The notes below the pieces were generated by a model. The model had not been told where the DNA came from, ran no database searches, and worked only from the letters and a program-made list of their open reading frames with translations. From assembly GCF_003989665.1 (NCBI RefSeq), contig NZ_RZIJ01000001.1, forward strand, positions 310,001-374,000: DNA of 64,000 nt, written 5' to 3'. Below are positions 17,656 through 26,658 of the stretch, piece after piece (position 1 is the stretch's first letter; every line of letters starts with the position of its first letter). The position numbers were made by a program, and so were the translations under genes. The stretch comes from Azospirillum doebereinerae. Its GTDB lineage: Bacteria; Pseudomonadota; Alphaproteobacteria; Azospirillales; Azospirillaceae.

Positions 17656-18258
17656 CTACCGCCGGACCATCGGCGCCAGATCCTTGCGGATGCCCGCGTC
17701 CAACCGCGCGTTCAGGTCTTCCACCATCCGGCGGGTGATGTCGAGGAAGGTCGCCTCGCGCTCGCCCAGCGCGATGTTTTCCGGCACGGTCGTCGAATAG
17801 GTGACGGTCGCCTTGGTCATCCCCCGGAACGCGGCGGTGCCCACCCCGGCGTCGGGAACGTCGCCCGTCACCTCGACCTCGATGCGGCCGTCGTAGCGCT
17901 GGGCCTGATCGGTGGTGAAATAGCCCTTCACGCCCTGCGTCTTGGGCAGCGGCACCTCGACGATGCTGGCGTCTTTGATGGTGACGCGCACGCGGCCGGA
18001 GCCGCCCGCCGCCTGGAGCCGTTCCGACGCCCAGCGCCGCACCGCCTCGGCGGGCGGGACGGCGGAACGGTCCTCGACATGGGTCCCGCCCAGCGGACGG
18101 TAAGCGTTCACCACGTCGACGCTGCCGGCGTTCAGCACGATCGGGCCGAAATTGGAAAAGTCGATGGGCCGGGGGGCCGGGCGCGGCGGCGTGCTCTGGC
18201 AGGCGGACAGGGCGAAGACGGCCAGACCGGCGGCGAGAACGAGACGGCGGGGCGGCAT
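17656..18258 (-). CDS. Outer-membrane lipoprotein of unknown function
   Basis: The 200-residue product starts MPPRRLVLAAGLAVFALSACQ, a lipoprotein signal with lipobox LSAC, so the mature protein should begin at Cys20 and be lipid-anchored facing the periplasm. A short Pro-rich linker follows, and then an alpha/beta domain (GRVRVTIKDASIVEVPLP; YDGRIEVEVTGDVPD) with a helical end (TRRMVEDLNARLDAGIRKDL). ATG 18258 has GGAG six bases upstream. I do not recognise the family. It is monocistronic and convergent with ampG; its partner is unknown. Confidence 0.7.
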   Translation of the reverse strand: MPPRRLVLAAGLAVFALSACQSTPPRPAPRPIDFSNFGPIVLNAGSVDVVNAYRPLGGTHVEDRSAVPPAEAVRRWASERLQAAGGSGRVRVTIKDASIVEVPLPKTQGVKGYFTTDQAQRYDGRIEVEVTGDVPDAGVGTAAFRGMTKATVTYSTTVPENIALGEREATFLDITRRMVEDLNARLDAGIRKDLAPMVRR

Positions 18259-18451
18259 GAAAACTCCGTGGCGCGAAACGGGGATGCGGAACGCTGAGTC
18301 GAGGAAACGAGACCAGAGGAAAGGCCGGCTCGACCCGTCCGGCAACGCCGAAAACACCACAAGGGGCACCCTTCCCTGCGCCCGGTCGGGCGAAGGACGG
18401 TGTCCCCGGTGGAGGCTCCGGCGGCCGGCGCGGAGCCGACGAAGCTTCAGG

Positions 18452-18919
18452 CTATTCCAGCAGGCTGCGCAGCATCCAGGCGGTCTTCTCGTGGATCTGC
18501 AGGCGCTGGGTCAGCAGATCGGCGGTCGGCTCGTCGGCGGCCTTCTCGGCGGCCGGGAACACGGCGCGGATGGTGCGGGCGGCGGCCTCGTGCCCCTCGA
18601 CCAATTGACGGATCATGTCGTTCGCCTTGGGAACGCCCGCCTCTTCCTTGATCGAGGCCAGTTCGGCGAACTGCGAGAAGCTGCCCGGCGCCGGGTGGCC
18701 CAGCGCGCGGATGCGCTCCGCGATCTCGTCCAGCGCGGTCCACAGCTCGGTGTACTGCGTCATGAACATGGTGTGGAGGGTGTTGAACATGGGACCCGTC
18801 ACGTTCCAGTGGAACGAATGGGTCTTCAGATAGAGCGCGAAGGTGTCGGCCAGAACCTTGTTCAGCCCTTCGGTGATCGCCTTGCGGTCGGCGTCAGAAA
18901 TCCCGATGTCGATCTTCAT
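18452..18919 (-). CDS. dps: Dps family DNA-protecting ferritin
   Basis: Dps forms a 12-subunit shell that oxidises and stores iron with H2O2 and shields DNA in stress. The 155-residue protein has the ferroxidase signature [19 protein letters not shown] followed by [19 protein letters not shown], with inter-subunit His and Asp/Glu ligands, and a short N-terminus without a Lys-rich DNA-binding tail. ATG 18919 has AAGGA nine bases upstream. It is monocistronic. A palindrome at 18966-18979 lies 47-60 bases upstream and may bind a redox or iron regulator. Confidence 0.92.
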   Translation of the reverse strand: MKIDIGISDADRKAITEGLNKVLADTFALYLKTHSFHWNVTGPMFNTLHTMFMTQYTELWTALDEIAERIRALGHPAPGSFSQFAELASIKEEAGVPKANDMIRQLVEGHEAAARTIRAVFPAAEKAADEPTADLLTQRLQIHEKTAWMLRSLLE

Positions 18920-18965
18920 GGGTTGAGATCCTTCTTGTCGCTCCGGGATGATCGTCCCGGGCCTG

Positions 18966-18979
18966 TTGTCCCGGGACAA
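18966..18979. promoter_or_regulatory. Palindrome TTGTCCCGGGACAA upstream of dps
   Basis: The 14-base sequence is a perfect palindrome about 50 bases before the dps start. A second smaller inverted repeat (GGGA-N6-TCCC) lies between it and the gene. The position fits an operator or a promoter-proximal hairpin. No regulator can be named from the sequence. Confidence 0.35.
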
Positions 18980-19037
18980 GAGCTTGGGCGTAGGCTCGGC
19001 CGGTTTCAAGCGTCTGCGACGGATGTTCGCACGCGGA

Positions 19038-20750
19038 TCAGCCTTGACGCAGGCGCCCGATGAAGCTCTTCACCTCCTGGCTCAGGACGGCGGCCTGACC
19101 GTCCAGCAACTCGGCGGCGCGCAGCACCGCGCCGGCGGCGGCCCCGGTTTCCCCGGCGCTGGCCGAAACGTCGGCGATGGTGTGCGAGACCTCGGCCGTC
19201 CCGGCGGCGGCCTCCTGCACGTTGCGGGCGATGTCCTGGGTGGCGGAAGCCTGCTGCGCCATCGAGCCGGCGATGGAGCCGACGATCTCGTCGATGGTCA
19301 CCACCGTCTCGCCCACCCCCTTGATCGCCGTCACCGCCGACCCGGTCACCTGCTGCATGGCGGCGATCTGGGCGCCGATGTCCTCGGTGGCCTTGGCGGT
19401 CTGGGTGGCGAGGTTCTTCACCTCCGACGCCACCACGGCGAAGCCCTTGCCGGCCTCCCCCGCCCGCGCCGCCTCGATGGTGGCGTTGAGCGCCAGCAGG
19501 TTGGTCTGGGCCGCGATGGAGTTGATCAGCCCGACGATCTCGCCGATCCGTCCGGCCGCGTCGGACAGGCCGACGACGTGGCCGTTGGTCTCTTCCACCG
19601 CCCGCACGGCGTCCCGCACCATCTCGAAGGAACGGCGGACCTGGGCGCCGATCTCCGCGATGGAGGACGACATCTGATCCGTCGCGGCGGCGGCGGTCTG
19701 CACGCTCATGCCGGCCTGCTGGCTGGCGGCGGCGACGGTGGCGGCCTGCCGGGTGGCGCTGTCGGCGCGCTCCAGCATGCCGGCGGCGTTGCCGCGCACC
19801 TGATGGGCGCCGGCCCCGACCCGTTGCACCACCTCGGACACGCGGGCCTCGAACAGGTCGGCCAGTTCGTGGATGGCGCGGCGCTTCTCCGCCTCGGCCT
19901 CGGCCTTCTGGCGGGCTTGGTCGGCGGTCAGGCGCTCGACCTCGCGGGCGTTGGTCTGGAAGACCTCCAGGGCGCGGGCCATGGCGCCGATCTCGTTCCG
20001 CATCCAGCCGCCCTCGACCGCGCCGTGCAGTTGCCCGGCGGCGAGGTCGGTGGTGGTCCGCGTCAACCGCTGCAACGGCCGCGTGATCGAACGCGCCAAC
20101 ACCAGCCCGCCCGCCATCATGCCCAGCAGCAGCAGCGCCATCACCGCCGCGAAGCGCAGCCTGGCATCGGCCGCCGCGTCGCGGGTCGCCTGGGTCGCCT
20201 CGGCGGTCGAGCCGGCGATGGCCTGCTGGACGGCGGCGATGCGGTCGGTCAGCGCTTTGAACCGCTCGTCGGTGTGGGCCATCATCGGGATGCCGATCAA
20301 CCGGTCGATGGCGGCCATCTGGTTCATCTCGTCCACCGCCTTGGCGTAGGCGTCGACCCGCGCGGTCACGTCGTCGAGCATGCCGCGCTCGGCGTCGGTC
20401 AGCGGCATCGCCCGCAGGTCGCCGATCAGCCCGCGCCCGACCGCCAGATTGGCGGCAATCGAGTCGCGCATCGCCTGGAGCTTGGCGTCCTCGATGCCCG
20501 ATCCCGACAGCGCCAGATGGCGCGACACGTCGCTGTGGATCGCCGAGGCGACGGCGACCAGCCGGTCGATCCGCTCGCGCCGCTCGGCGGCGGAGCGGTG
20601 GATCCCGTCCACCGCCGTCACCGCCCGCTCCGACTGGCGGTCGGCCAGCGCCAGCGCCGCCACGGTCAGCACGATCCCCATCAGGGGCGCCACGAACACA
20701 CGCGCCGCCACCGACGCGCCGGTCAGGCGCGCGAAGACACCACCGCTCAT
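19038..20750 (-). CDS. Methyl-accepting chemotaxis protein
   Basis: The 570-residue inner-membrane chemoreceptor has a first membrane helix at about residues 18-38 ([19 protein letters not shown]), a periplasmic all-helical region of about 160 residues rich in Ala, Asp and Arg (four-helix-bundle type), a second membrane helix ([20 protein letters not shown]), a HAMP segment ([19 protein letters not shown]) and a cytoplasmic signalling domain with the tip [23 protein letters not shown] 20750 is chosen for its purine-rich GGGGGTGGTG; GTG/ATG 20762 is possible. It lies 32 bases downstream of a periplasmic Cache protein gene, in one operon. Confidence 0.9.
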   Translation of the reverse strand: MSGGVFARLTGASVAARVFVAPLMGIVLTVAALALADRQSERAVTAVDGIHRSAAERRERIDRLVAVASAIHSDVSRHLALSGSGIEDAKLQAMRDSIAANLAVGRGLIGDLRAMPLTDAERGMLDDVTARVDAYAKAVDEMNQMAAIDRLIGIPMMAHTDERFKALTDRIAAVQQAIAGSTAEATQATRDAAADARLRFAAVMALLLLGMMAGGLVLARSITRPLQRLTRTTTDLAAGQLHGAVEGGWMRNEIGAMARALEVFQTNAREVERLTADQARQKAEAEAEKRRAIHELADLFEARVSEVVQRVGAGAHQVRGNAAGMLERADSATRQAATVAAASQQAGMSVQTAAAATDQMSSSIAEIGAQVRRSFEMVRDAVRAVEETNGHVVGLSDAAGRIGEIVGLINSIAAQTNLLALNATIEAARAGEAGKGFAVVASEVKNLATQTAKATEDIGAQIAAMQQVTGSAVTAIKGVGETVVTIDEIVGSIAGSMAQQASATQDIARNVQEAAAGTAEVSHTIADVSASAGETGAAAGAVLRAAELLDGQAAVLSQEVKSFIGRLRQG

Positions 20751-20782
20751 CACCACCCCCATGTTGCCGGCCGGATGGGCCG

Positions 20783-21247
20783 TTACTTGTAGATGCCGAC
20801 GTAGGCGACGAGATCCTGACCGGGAACCCGCTTCACGTAGGTGACCTTCGGTTCGATCTTGTTGGTCGCCGGGTTCAGCCAGCGGTACTCGACCCAGCCC
20901 TCGCCCGCGCCCTTGGCGACGGCCAGCACGTCCTGAACCACGAAGCGGCCGTCCGGGTCCTTCACGTTGATGACGCTCTGCCCGACCCCGGCCGGACGCG
21001 GCGGGTAGACCTTCCACACCCCGGCGAAATCGACGACGTTGACGTAGAGTTCGCCGCGCTTGTACTCGCCCTCGGCGTTGAAGCTGGTGGCGGCCTCGTC
21101 CAACCCCTTGGCGGCGATCAGCTCGGCGGCCTTGAGGGTGATCGCCTTGGCCTCTTCCTGGGTCGGCTTTGCGGTCTGGGCCAAGACGGCTCCGGCGATC
21201 CCAACGGTGAAAAGGCCGGCCAGCAGCAAACGGATCCATCGACGCAT
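20783..21247 (-). CDS. Periplasmic single Cache domain protein
   Basis: The 154-residue product has a signal peptide ([21 protein letters not shown], cleavage near AQ-T) and then one Cache-type sensor domain: a long N-terminal helix ([20 protein letters not shown]), followed by [19 protein letters not shown] and [36 protein letters not shown], typical of single-Cache proteins. Such domains bind small metabolites. It has no transmembrane anchor or output domain of its own. The gene is immediately upstream of the chemoreceptor, so a ligand-binding partner role is the natural inference. Confidence 0.8.
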   Translation of the reverse strand: MRRWIRLLLAGLFTVGIAGAVLAQTAKPTQEEAKAITLKAAELIAAKGLDEAATSFNAEGEYKRGELYVNVVDFAGVWKVYPPRPAGVGQSVINVKDPDGRFVVQDVLAVAKGAGEGWVEYRWLNPATNKIEPKVTYVKRVPGQDLVAYVGIYK

Positions 21248-21813
21248 CAGTGCTTTTCCCCAAATTTCGCGGCGCGATCCCGAATCGGTCCGACGCCCGC
21301 TCTTGTTGATTTCCGTCTCGCGCCGCAGCGGGAAAGATTAATTCCGACAATCTTTACTACCAGAAGGTTTCAGGATTTTGTCGCGCGCATTTCGGAACCG
21401 TCACGCTGCATTGCACTCCGACAACACGTACCCGTCCGGCGCATTTGACGAAAAATCCACGGAATCAAGACGTTTGCGCTGGAAGACACCGGCAGCCCCG
21501 GTCAAGCCGGCGCGCAGCGACCGAACGTCGCAACCCTGCGATGCGTCATCCCCCACCGCGCGGCATCCTGCCGCCTTTTTTCCCATCGACACGAAATCGG
21601 TTCGGGAGGAGCATCAAGGGCATGCGGGCCTTCCTCCGGCCCCGGAACGGCCGCTTTCCGGCCCTTCCCCCGCCGCCGCCAGAGCCCGCCCGATCATTCG
21701 CGTCGACGACACGACGAAACGGGCCGCCGCGCGGCCACCGCCTGCGGATTTCCGTCCAGAACGGCCCGATCCGGCGGCGCGCGGGGGCAGAAACGCAAAA
21801 CGGGAGGTGTTGC
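21248..21813. other. 566-base divergent intergenic region
   Basis: The gap lies between the Cache protein gene (leftwards) and the EF-G paralogue (rightwards). The Cache-proximal third is AT-richer than the surroundings and contains an inverted repeat at 21333-21355. Several frames stay open across the right half but have no ribosome site, no recognisable domains and read as low-complexity Arg/Pro-rich sequence, so I call no gene. A clear promoter for the EF-G paralogue was not found. Confidence 0.5.
21333..21355. promoter_or_regulatory. Inverted repeat AAAGATT-N9-AATCTTT upstream of the Cache/chemoreceptor operon
   Basis: AAAGATT (21333-21339) and AATCTTT (21349-21355) are perfect inverted copies separated by nine bases, 86-108 bases upstream of the Cache protein start. 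Size and place fit a dimeric regulator site overlapping the promoter. Confidence 0.4.
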
Positions 21814-23853
21814 ATGCCCCACAGCCAAATCCGGACCGCACGCTGCGCTGCGCTGGTCGGCCCCTATCTCTCCGGCAAGACGACGCTGCTGGAAAGCCTG
21901 CTGTCCGCCACGGGCACCATCGCCCGCAAGGGAAGCGTGCGCGACGGCAACGCCGTCGGCGACACCGCGCCCGAGGCCAAGGCCCGCAAGATGAGCACGG
22001 AGGTCAACGCCGCCTCCTTCGAGTATCTGGGCGAACGCTGGTCGATCCTCGACTGCCCCGGCTCGGTGGAGTTGGCCTGCGAGAGCTGGAACGCGCTGAT
22101 GGCCGCCGACCTCGCCGTCGTGGTGGCGGAGGCGGCGCCGGAGAAGGCGGTGCTGCTGGCCCCGCTGTTCAAGATGCTCGACGACCACCGCATCCCGCAC
22201 CTCCTGTTCATCAACAAGATCGACACGCTGGGCGAGCAGCGGGTGCGCGATGTGGTCACCGCCTATCAGGCGGTCTCGGCCCGGAAGCTGGTGCTGCGCG
22301 CGGTGCCGATCCGCGAGAAGGGCGTGGTCACCGGGCTGGTCGATCTGGTCAGCGAGCGCGCCTACCGCTTCAACCCGCACAAGCCCGCCAACCTCGTGGC
22401 CCTGCCCGAGTCCTTGCGCGACCACGAAGCCGAGGCGCGGCAGGCGCTGCTGGAATCGGTGGCCGATTTCGACGACGGGCTGCTGGAGACGCTGCTGGAG
22501 GACGTCGCCCCCGACAGCGGCGAGGTCTACGACACCATGGTGCGGGAGTTGGCCGACGACCTGATCGTCCCGGTCCTCTTCGGCTCGGCGGAGAACGACA
22601 ACGGGGTGCGCCGGCTGCTGAAGGCCCTGCGCCACGAGGGGCCGGAGGTGACGGTGACCGCCGCCCGTGCCGACATCCCACCGGATGCGGCGGTCGCGGT
22701 GCAGGTGATCAAGACGCAGACCGGATCCCACGCCGGCAAGCTGAGCCTCGCGCGGGTGTGGCGCGGCACCGTGACCGACGGCATGGCGCTGGGCGGCGAG
22801 CGGGTGTCCGGCATCTTCCGCCTGTTCGGGCACGAGCAGACCAAGCTGCCCCAGGCCTCGGCCGGCGATCTGGTGGCGCTGGGCCGGCTCGACCGGGCGG
22901 CGACCGGCGACCGCTTGACCGAGAAGGCCAACCTCGGCCGCCCCGCCGGCTGGCCGGAGCGTCCCGCTCCGGTCCATGGGCTGGCGCTGCACGCCGAGAA
23001 CCGCAACGACGAGGTGAAGCTCTCCGCCGCCATGCAGAAGCTGATGGAGGAGGATCCGGCCCTGACGCTCGACGCCGCGCCCGACACCGGCGAGCTGGTG
23101 CTGTGGGGCCAGGGCGACATCCATCTGCGCATCGCCATGGACCGGCTGCGCAGCAAGTTCAACGTCGCGGTCAAGGGGAGGGCGCCGCAGGTGCCCTACC
23201 AGGAGACCATCCGCCGCGCCACCACCCACCACGCCCGCCACAAGCGCCAGACCGGCGGCCACGGCCAGTTCGCCGACATCCAGGTGGAGATCCGCCCGCT
23301 GCCGCGCGGCGAGGGCATCCGCTTCGAGGACGCGGTGGTCGGCGGCGCGATCCCGCGCCAGTACATCCCGGCGGTCGAGGCCGGCATCCGCGAGGCGGCG
23401 GCGCGCGGGCCGCTGGGCTTCCCGGTGGTGGATTTCGCGGTGACGCTGACCGGCGGGCAGTTCCACGCGGTGGACAGCTCCGACATGGCGTTCAAGACGG
23501 TGGCCCGTCAGGCGATGGCCGACGCCCTGCCCGCCTGCGAGCCGGTGCTGCTGGAGCCGATCCTGACGGTGACCGTCGCGGTGCCGGCTGAGTTCACGCC
23601 GAAGGTCCAGCGTCTGGTCACAGGGCGGCGCGGCCAGTTGCTGGGCTTCGACGCGCGCCCTGGCTGGGCCGGCTGGGACGAGGTGAAGGCCCTGCTGCCC
23701 CAGGCCGAGATGCAGGACCTGATCGTGGAGCTGCGGTCGCTGTCGCTGGGAGTCGGCACCTACACCTGGGAGTTCGAGCGCTTGCAGGAGGTCGCCGGCA
23801 AGGCCGCCGACCGCGCCGTCGAGATCCGCCGCGAGGTCCTGGCCGCGCAGTGA
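21814..23853 (+). CDS. Elongation factor G-like GTPase (paralogue, non-canonical)
   Basis: The 679-residue protein has the full five-domain EF-G layout, with the domain IV/V region clear in RQTGGHGQFADIQVEI, RQYIPAVEAGIREAAARGP and HAVDSSDMAFKTVARQAM. The G-domain is altered: G1 reads GPYLSGKTTLLESLL, G3 is DCPGSVEL instead of DTPGH, and G4 NKID is intact. The histidine after DTPG that drives GTP hydrolysis in EF-G is therefore Ser. It belongs to the EF-G-like paralogues whose function is unknown and is not the housekeeping fusA, since there is no rpsG or tuf neighbour. ATG 21814 has GGGAGG six bases upstream. It is monocistronic. Confidence 0.85.
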   Translation: MPHSQIRTARCAALVGPYLSGKTTLLESLLSATGTIARKGSVRDGNAVGDTAPEAKARKMSTEVNAASFEYLGERWSILDCPGSVELACESWNALMAADLAVVVAEAAPEKAVLLAPLFKMLDDHRIPHLLFINKIDTLGEQRVRDVVTAYQAVSARKLVLRAVPIREKGVVTGLVDLVSERAYRFNPHKPANLVALPESLRDHEAEARQALLESVADFDDGLLETLLEDVAPDSGEVYDTMVRELADDLIVPVLFGSAENDNGVRRLLKALRHEGPEVTVTAARADIPPDAAVAVQVIKTQTGSHAGKLSLARVWRGTVTDGMALGGERVSGIFRLFGHEQTKLPQASAGDLVALGRLDRAATGDRLTEKANLGRPAGWPERPAPVHGLALHAENRNDEVKLSAAMQKLMEEDPALTLDAAPDTGELVLWGQGDIHLRIAMDRLRSKFNVAVKGRAPQVPYQETIRRATTHHARHKRQTGGHGQFADIQVEIRPLPRGEGIRFEDAVVGGAIPRQYIPAVEAGIREAAARGPLGFPVVDFAVTLTGGQFHAVDSSDMAFKTVARQAMADALPACEPVLLEPILTVTVAVPAEFTPKVQRLVTGRRGQLLGFDARPGWAGWDEVKALLPQAEMQDLIVELRSLSLGVGTYTWEFERLQEVAGKAADRAVEIRREVLAAQ

Positions 23854-23918
23854 AAATCCGCCCCCGTCCTTGCCCGCGACACGGGCAAGGACGGCGCTGG
23901 GCGCTATTCCCGTTTATA

Positions 23919-23938
23919 CATAAAGAAATTATGGTTAT
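23919..23938 (+). promoter_or_regulatory. Near-copy of the ferredoxin upstream motif, in front of the molbindin gene
   Basis: CATAA (23919-23923) and TTATG (23929-23933) form an inverted repeat with a five-base spacer. Over 20 bases the site agrees with the ferredoxin upstream site (from 3743) at 17 positions, ending in ATTATGG-Y-TAT in both. It lies 60-79 bases upstream of the molbindin ATG. The arms do not match the usual ModE box. Confidence 0.4.
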
Positions 23939-23997
23939 TCTACTCCGGCCGCCTTCCCGCGGCTCAACGCATCCCGATTTCCAGAGGAAAAACAATC

Positions 23998-24204
23998 ATG
24001 AAGCTCAGCGCCCGCAACCAGCTGAAGGGTACCGTCACCGCCGTGGAGAAAGGGCCGGTGTCGTCCAAGGTGAAGATCGACGTGGGCGGCGGCACCATCA
24101 TCACCTCGACCGTCACCTCGGAGACCGTCGATGAACTGGGTCTGGCCGTCGGCGACAGCGTCACCGCCATCGTCAAGGCGTCGGACGTGCTGATCGGCAA
24201 GTAA
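23998..24204 (+). CDS. mop: Molbindin, single Mop-domain molybdate-binding protein
   Basis: The 68-residue protein is one Mop/TOBE domain: MKLSARNQLKGTVTAVEKG at the N-terminus, IDVGGGTIITSTVT in the middle and LGLAVGDSVTAIVKASDVLIGK at the end, all family-typical. Molbindins assemble as hexamers in the cytosol and buffer molybdate or tungstate for molybdoenzymes or nitrogenase. AGAGGAAAAACAATC provides the ribosome site. The gene is monocistronic, with an AT-rich leader carrying the palindromic motif at 23919-23938, and ends in a terminator shared with aspC. Confidence 0.92.
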   Translation: MKLSARNQLKGTVTAVEKGPVSSKVKIDVGGGTIITSTVTSETVDELGLAVGDSVTAIVKASDVLIGK

Positions 24205-24237
24205 GGCCGCATCCTCACGCGATGAGCGCAAACGGAA

Positions 24238-24267
24238 AAAGGGCCGGCGCTCAGCACGCCGGCCCTT
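24238..24267. terminator. Bidirectional intrinsic terminator between molbindin and aspC
   Basis: AAAGGGCCGGCG (24238-24249) pairs with CGCCGGCCCTT (24257-24267) around CTCAGCA. On the minus strand the stem runs into TTTTT after the aspC stop, and on the plus strand into CTCTTTT after the molbindin gene, so it can terminate both. Confidence 0.85.
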
Positions 24268-24298
24268 CTCTTTTCCCGTCAGCGAAACCGCCGGACGG

Positions 24299-25849
<1,551 letters not shown>

Positions 25850-26281
25850 ATGCTTTCCCGCATCGTGATCGCGGCGACCGCCGCGCTCGTTCTGACCGGC
25901 GGCGTCGCCTTGGCGCAGCAGGACGTCATCAAGGCCCGCCAGGACGGCTTCAGCGACTACAAGAAGGCGATGGGCGAGATCAAGGACGCGCTGGGCAAGG
26001 ACCAGCTCGCCGCCATCGTCCCGGTCGGCCAGCGCATCGAGGCTTTCGCCGCCAAGATCCCCGGCCTGTTCCCGCCCGGCTCCGACAAGGGCAAGACCGG
26101 CGCCAAGGAAGTCATCTGGGCCAACTTCTCCGACTTCACCATCAAGGCCAAGGGCGCGGAGACCGCCGGCAAGGCGCTGGCCGACGCCGCCGCGACCGGC
26201 GACAAGGCCGCCACCGGCCAAGCCTTCGCGGCGCTCGCCGACGCCTGCAAGGCCTGCCACCAGCGCTACCGCGCGGACTGA
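25850..26281 (+). CDS. Cytochrome c' / c-556 family periplasmic cytochrome
   Basis: The 143-residue product has a Sec signal (MLSRIVIAATAALVLTGGVALA, cleavage near AQ-Q) and a four-helix cytochrome c' domain ending in the haem site CKACHQRYR. The helix-1 pattern RQDGFSDYKKAMGEIKDAL is typical. Cytochromes c' bind NO and protect against nitrosative stress or, in the six-coordinate c-556 type, transfer electrons; which applies cannot be told from the sequence alone. It is monocistronic with its own promoter and is followed by the palindrome at 26321-26344. Confidence 0.88.
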   Translation: MLSRIVIAATAALVLTGGVALAQQDVIKARQDGFSDYKKAMGEIKDALGKDQLAAIVPVGQRIEAFAAKIPGLFPPGSDKGKTGAKEVIWANFSDFTIKAKGAETAGKALADAAATGDKAATGQAFAALADACKACHQRYRAD

Positions 26282-26658
26282 TCGCGGCATCGCGCCTCGA
26301 TCCGACGATCATTCCATCTCATGGCCGGGCCTTGTCCCGGCCATGATTCTGTCCGCCCCGCCCCTCCCTACTTTCGAGCGGGTAACGCCCCTGTCCGTCC
26401 GGACATACCCCTTCGCGCCATGGACAGACGAAACGGCCAGTCCGCACCCGACCGGGGCAGGAAGGCTACCCTAGCCGCGCTCGTTGCTCACCTCATGCAC
26501 TGAGCGGCCTATGCAACGGCTGGCCTAACACTGCGTTTCAGGCAACCGGACGAACCGCCGACCCTGTCCGCAGGGCGTCGGGCGAATGGCCGATGCTATG
26601 GCCCCGCCTCGTCCCATCCGTTGCCGCGCCCGTTGGCCGATACGCGAGGAGGATCCCG
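26282..26658 (+). other. 377-base leader region in front of the polysaccharide cluster
   Basis: It contains the hairpin at 26321-26344 and, at 26392-26405, the inverted repeat TGTCCG-TC-CGGACA. Beyond that I see nothing I can name. No protein gene is supported. The region should hold the promoter for the polysaccharide genes, but a clear -35/-10 pair is not evident. Confidence 0.5.
26321..26344. terminator. Hairpin ATGGCCGGG / CCCGGCCAT after the cytochrome gene
   Basis: The nine-base arms (26321-26329 and 26336-26344) are perfect inverted copies with the loop CCTTGT. The form resembles a short extragenic palindrome common in alphaproteobacterial genomes that often serves as terminator. There is no T-run. 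Confidence 0.6.

Noticed and set aside
18920..19037. An EcfG promoter for dps
   Set aside because: The nearest match (TGAAAC on the minus strand) lacks the GGAAC core and a correctly spaced GTT.
21378..21813. A protein gene extending the EF-G paralogue upstream
   Set aside because: The in-frame extension is Arg/Pro-rich, and the strong ribosome site at 21802-21807 fixes the start at 21814.
23900..23997. A ModE box in front of the molbindin gene
   Set aside because: The AT-rich dyad does not match the spaced TATAA-type ModE consensus; only the similarity to the ferredoxin site is supported.
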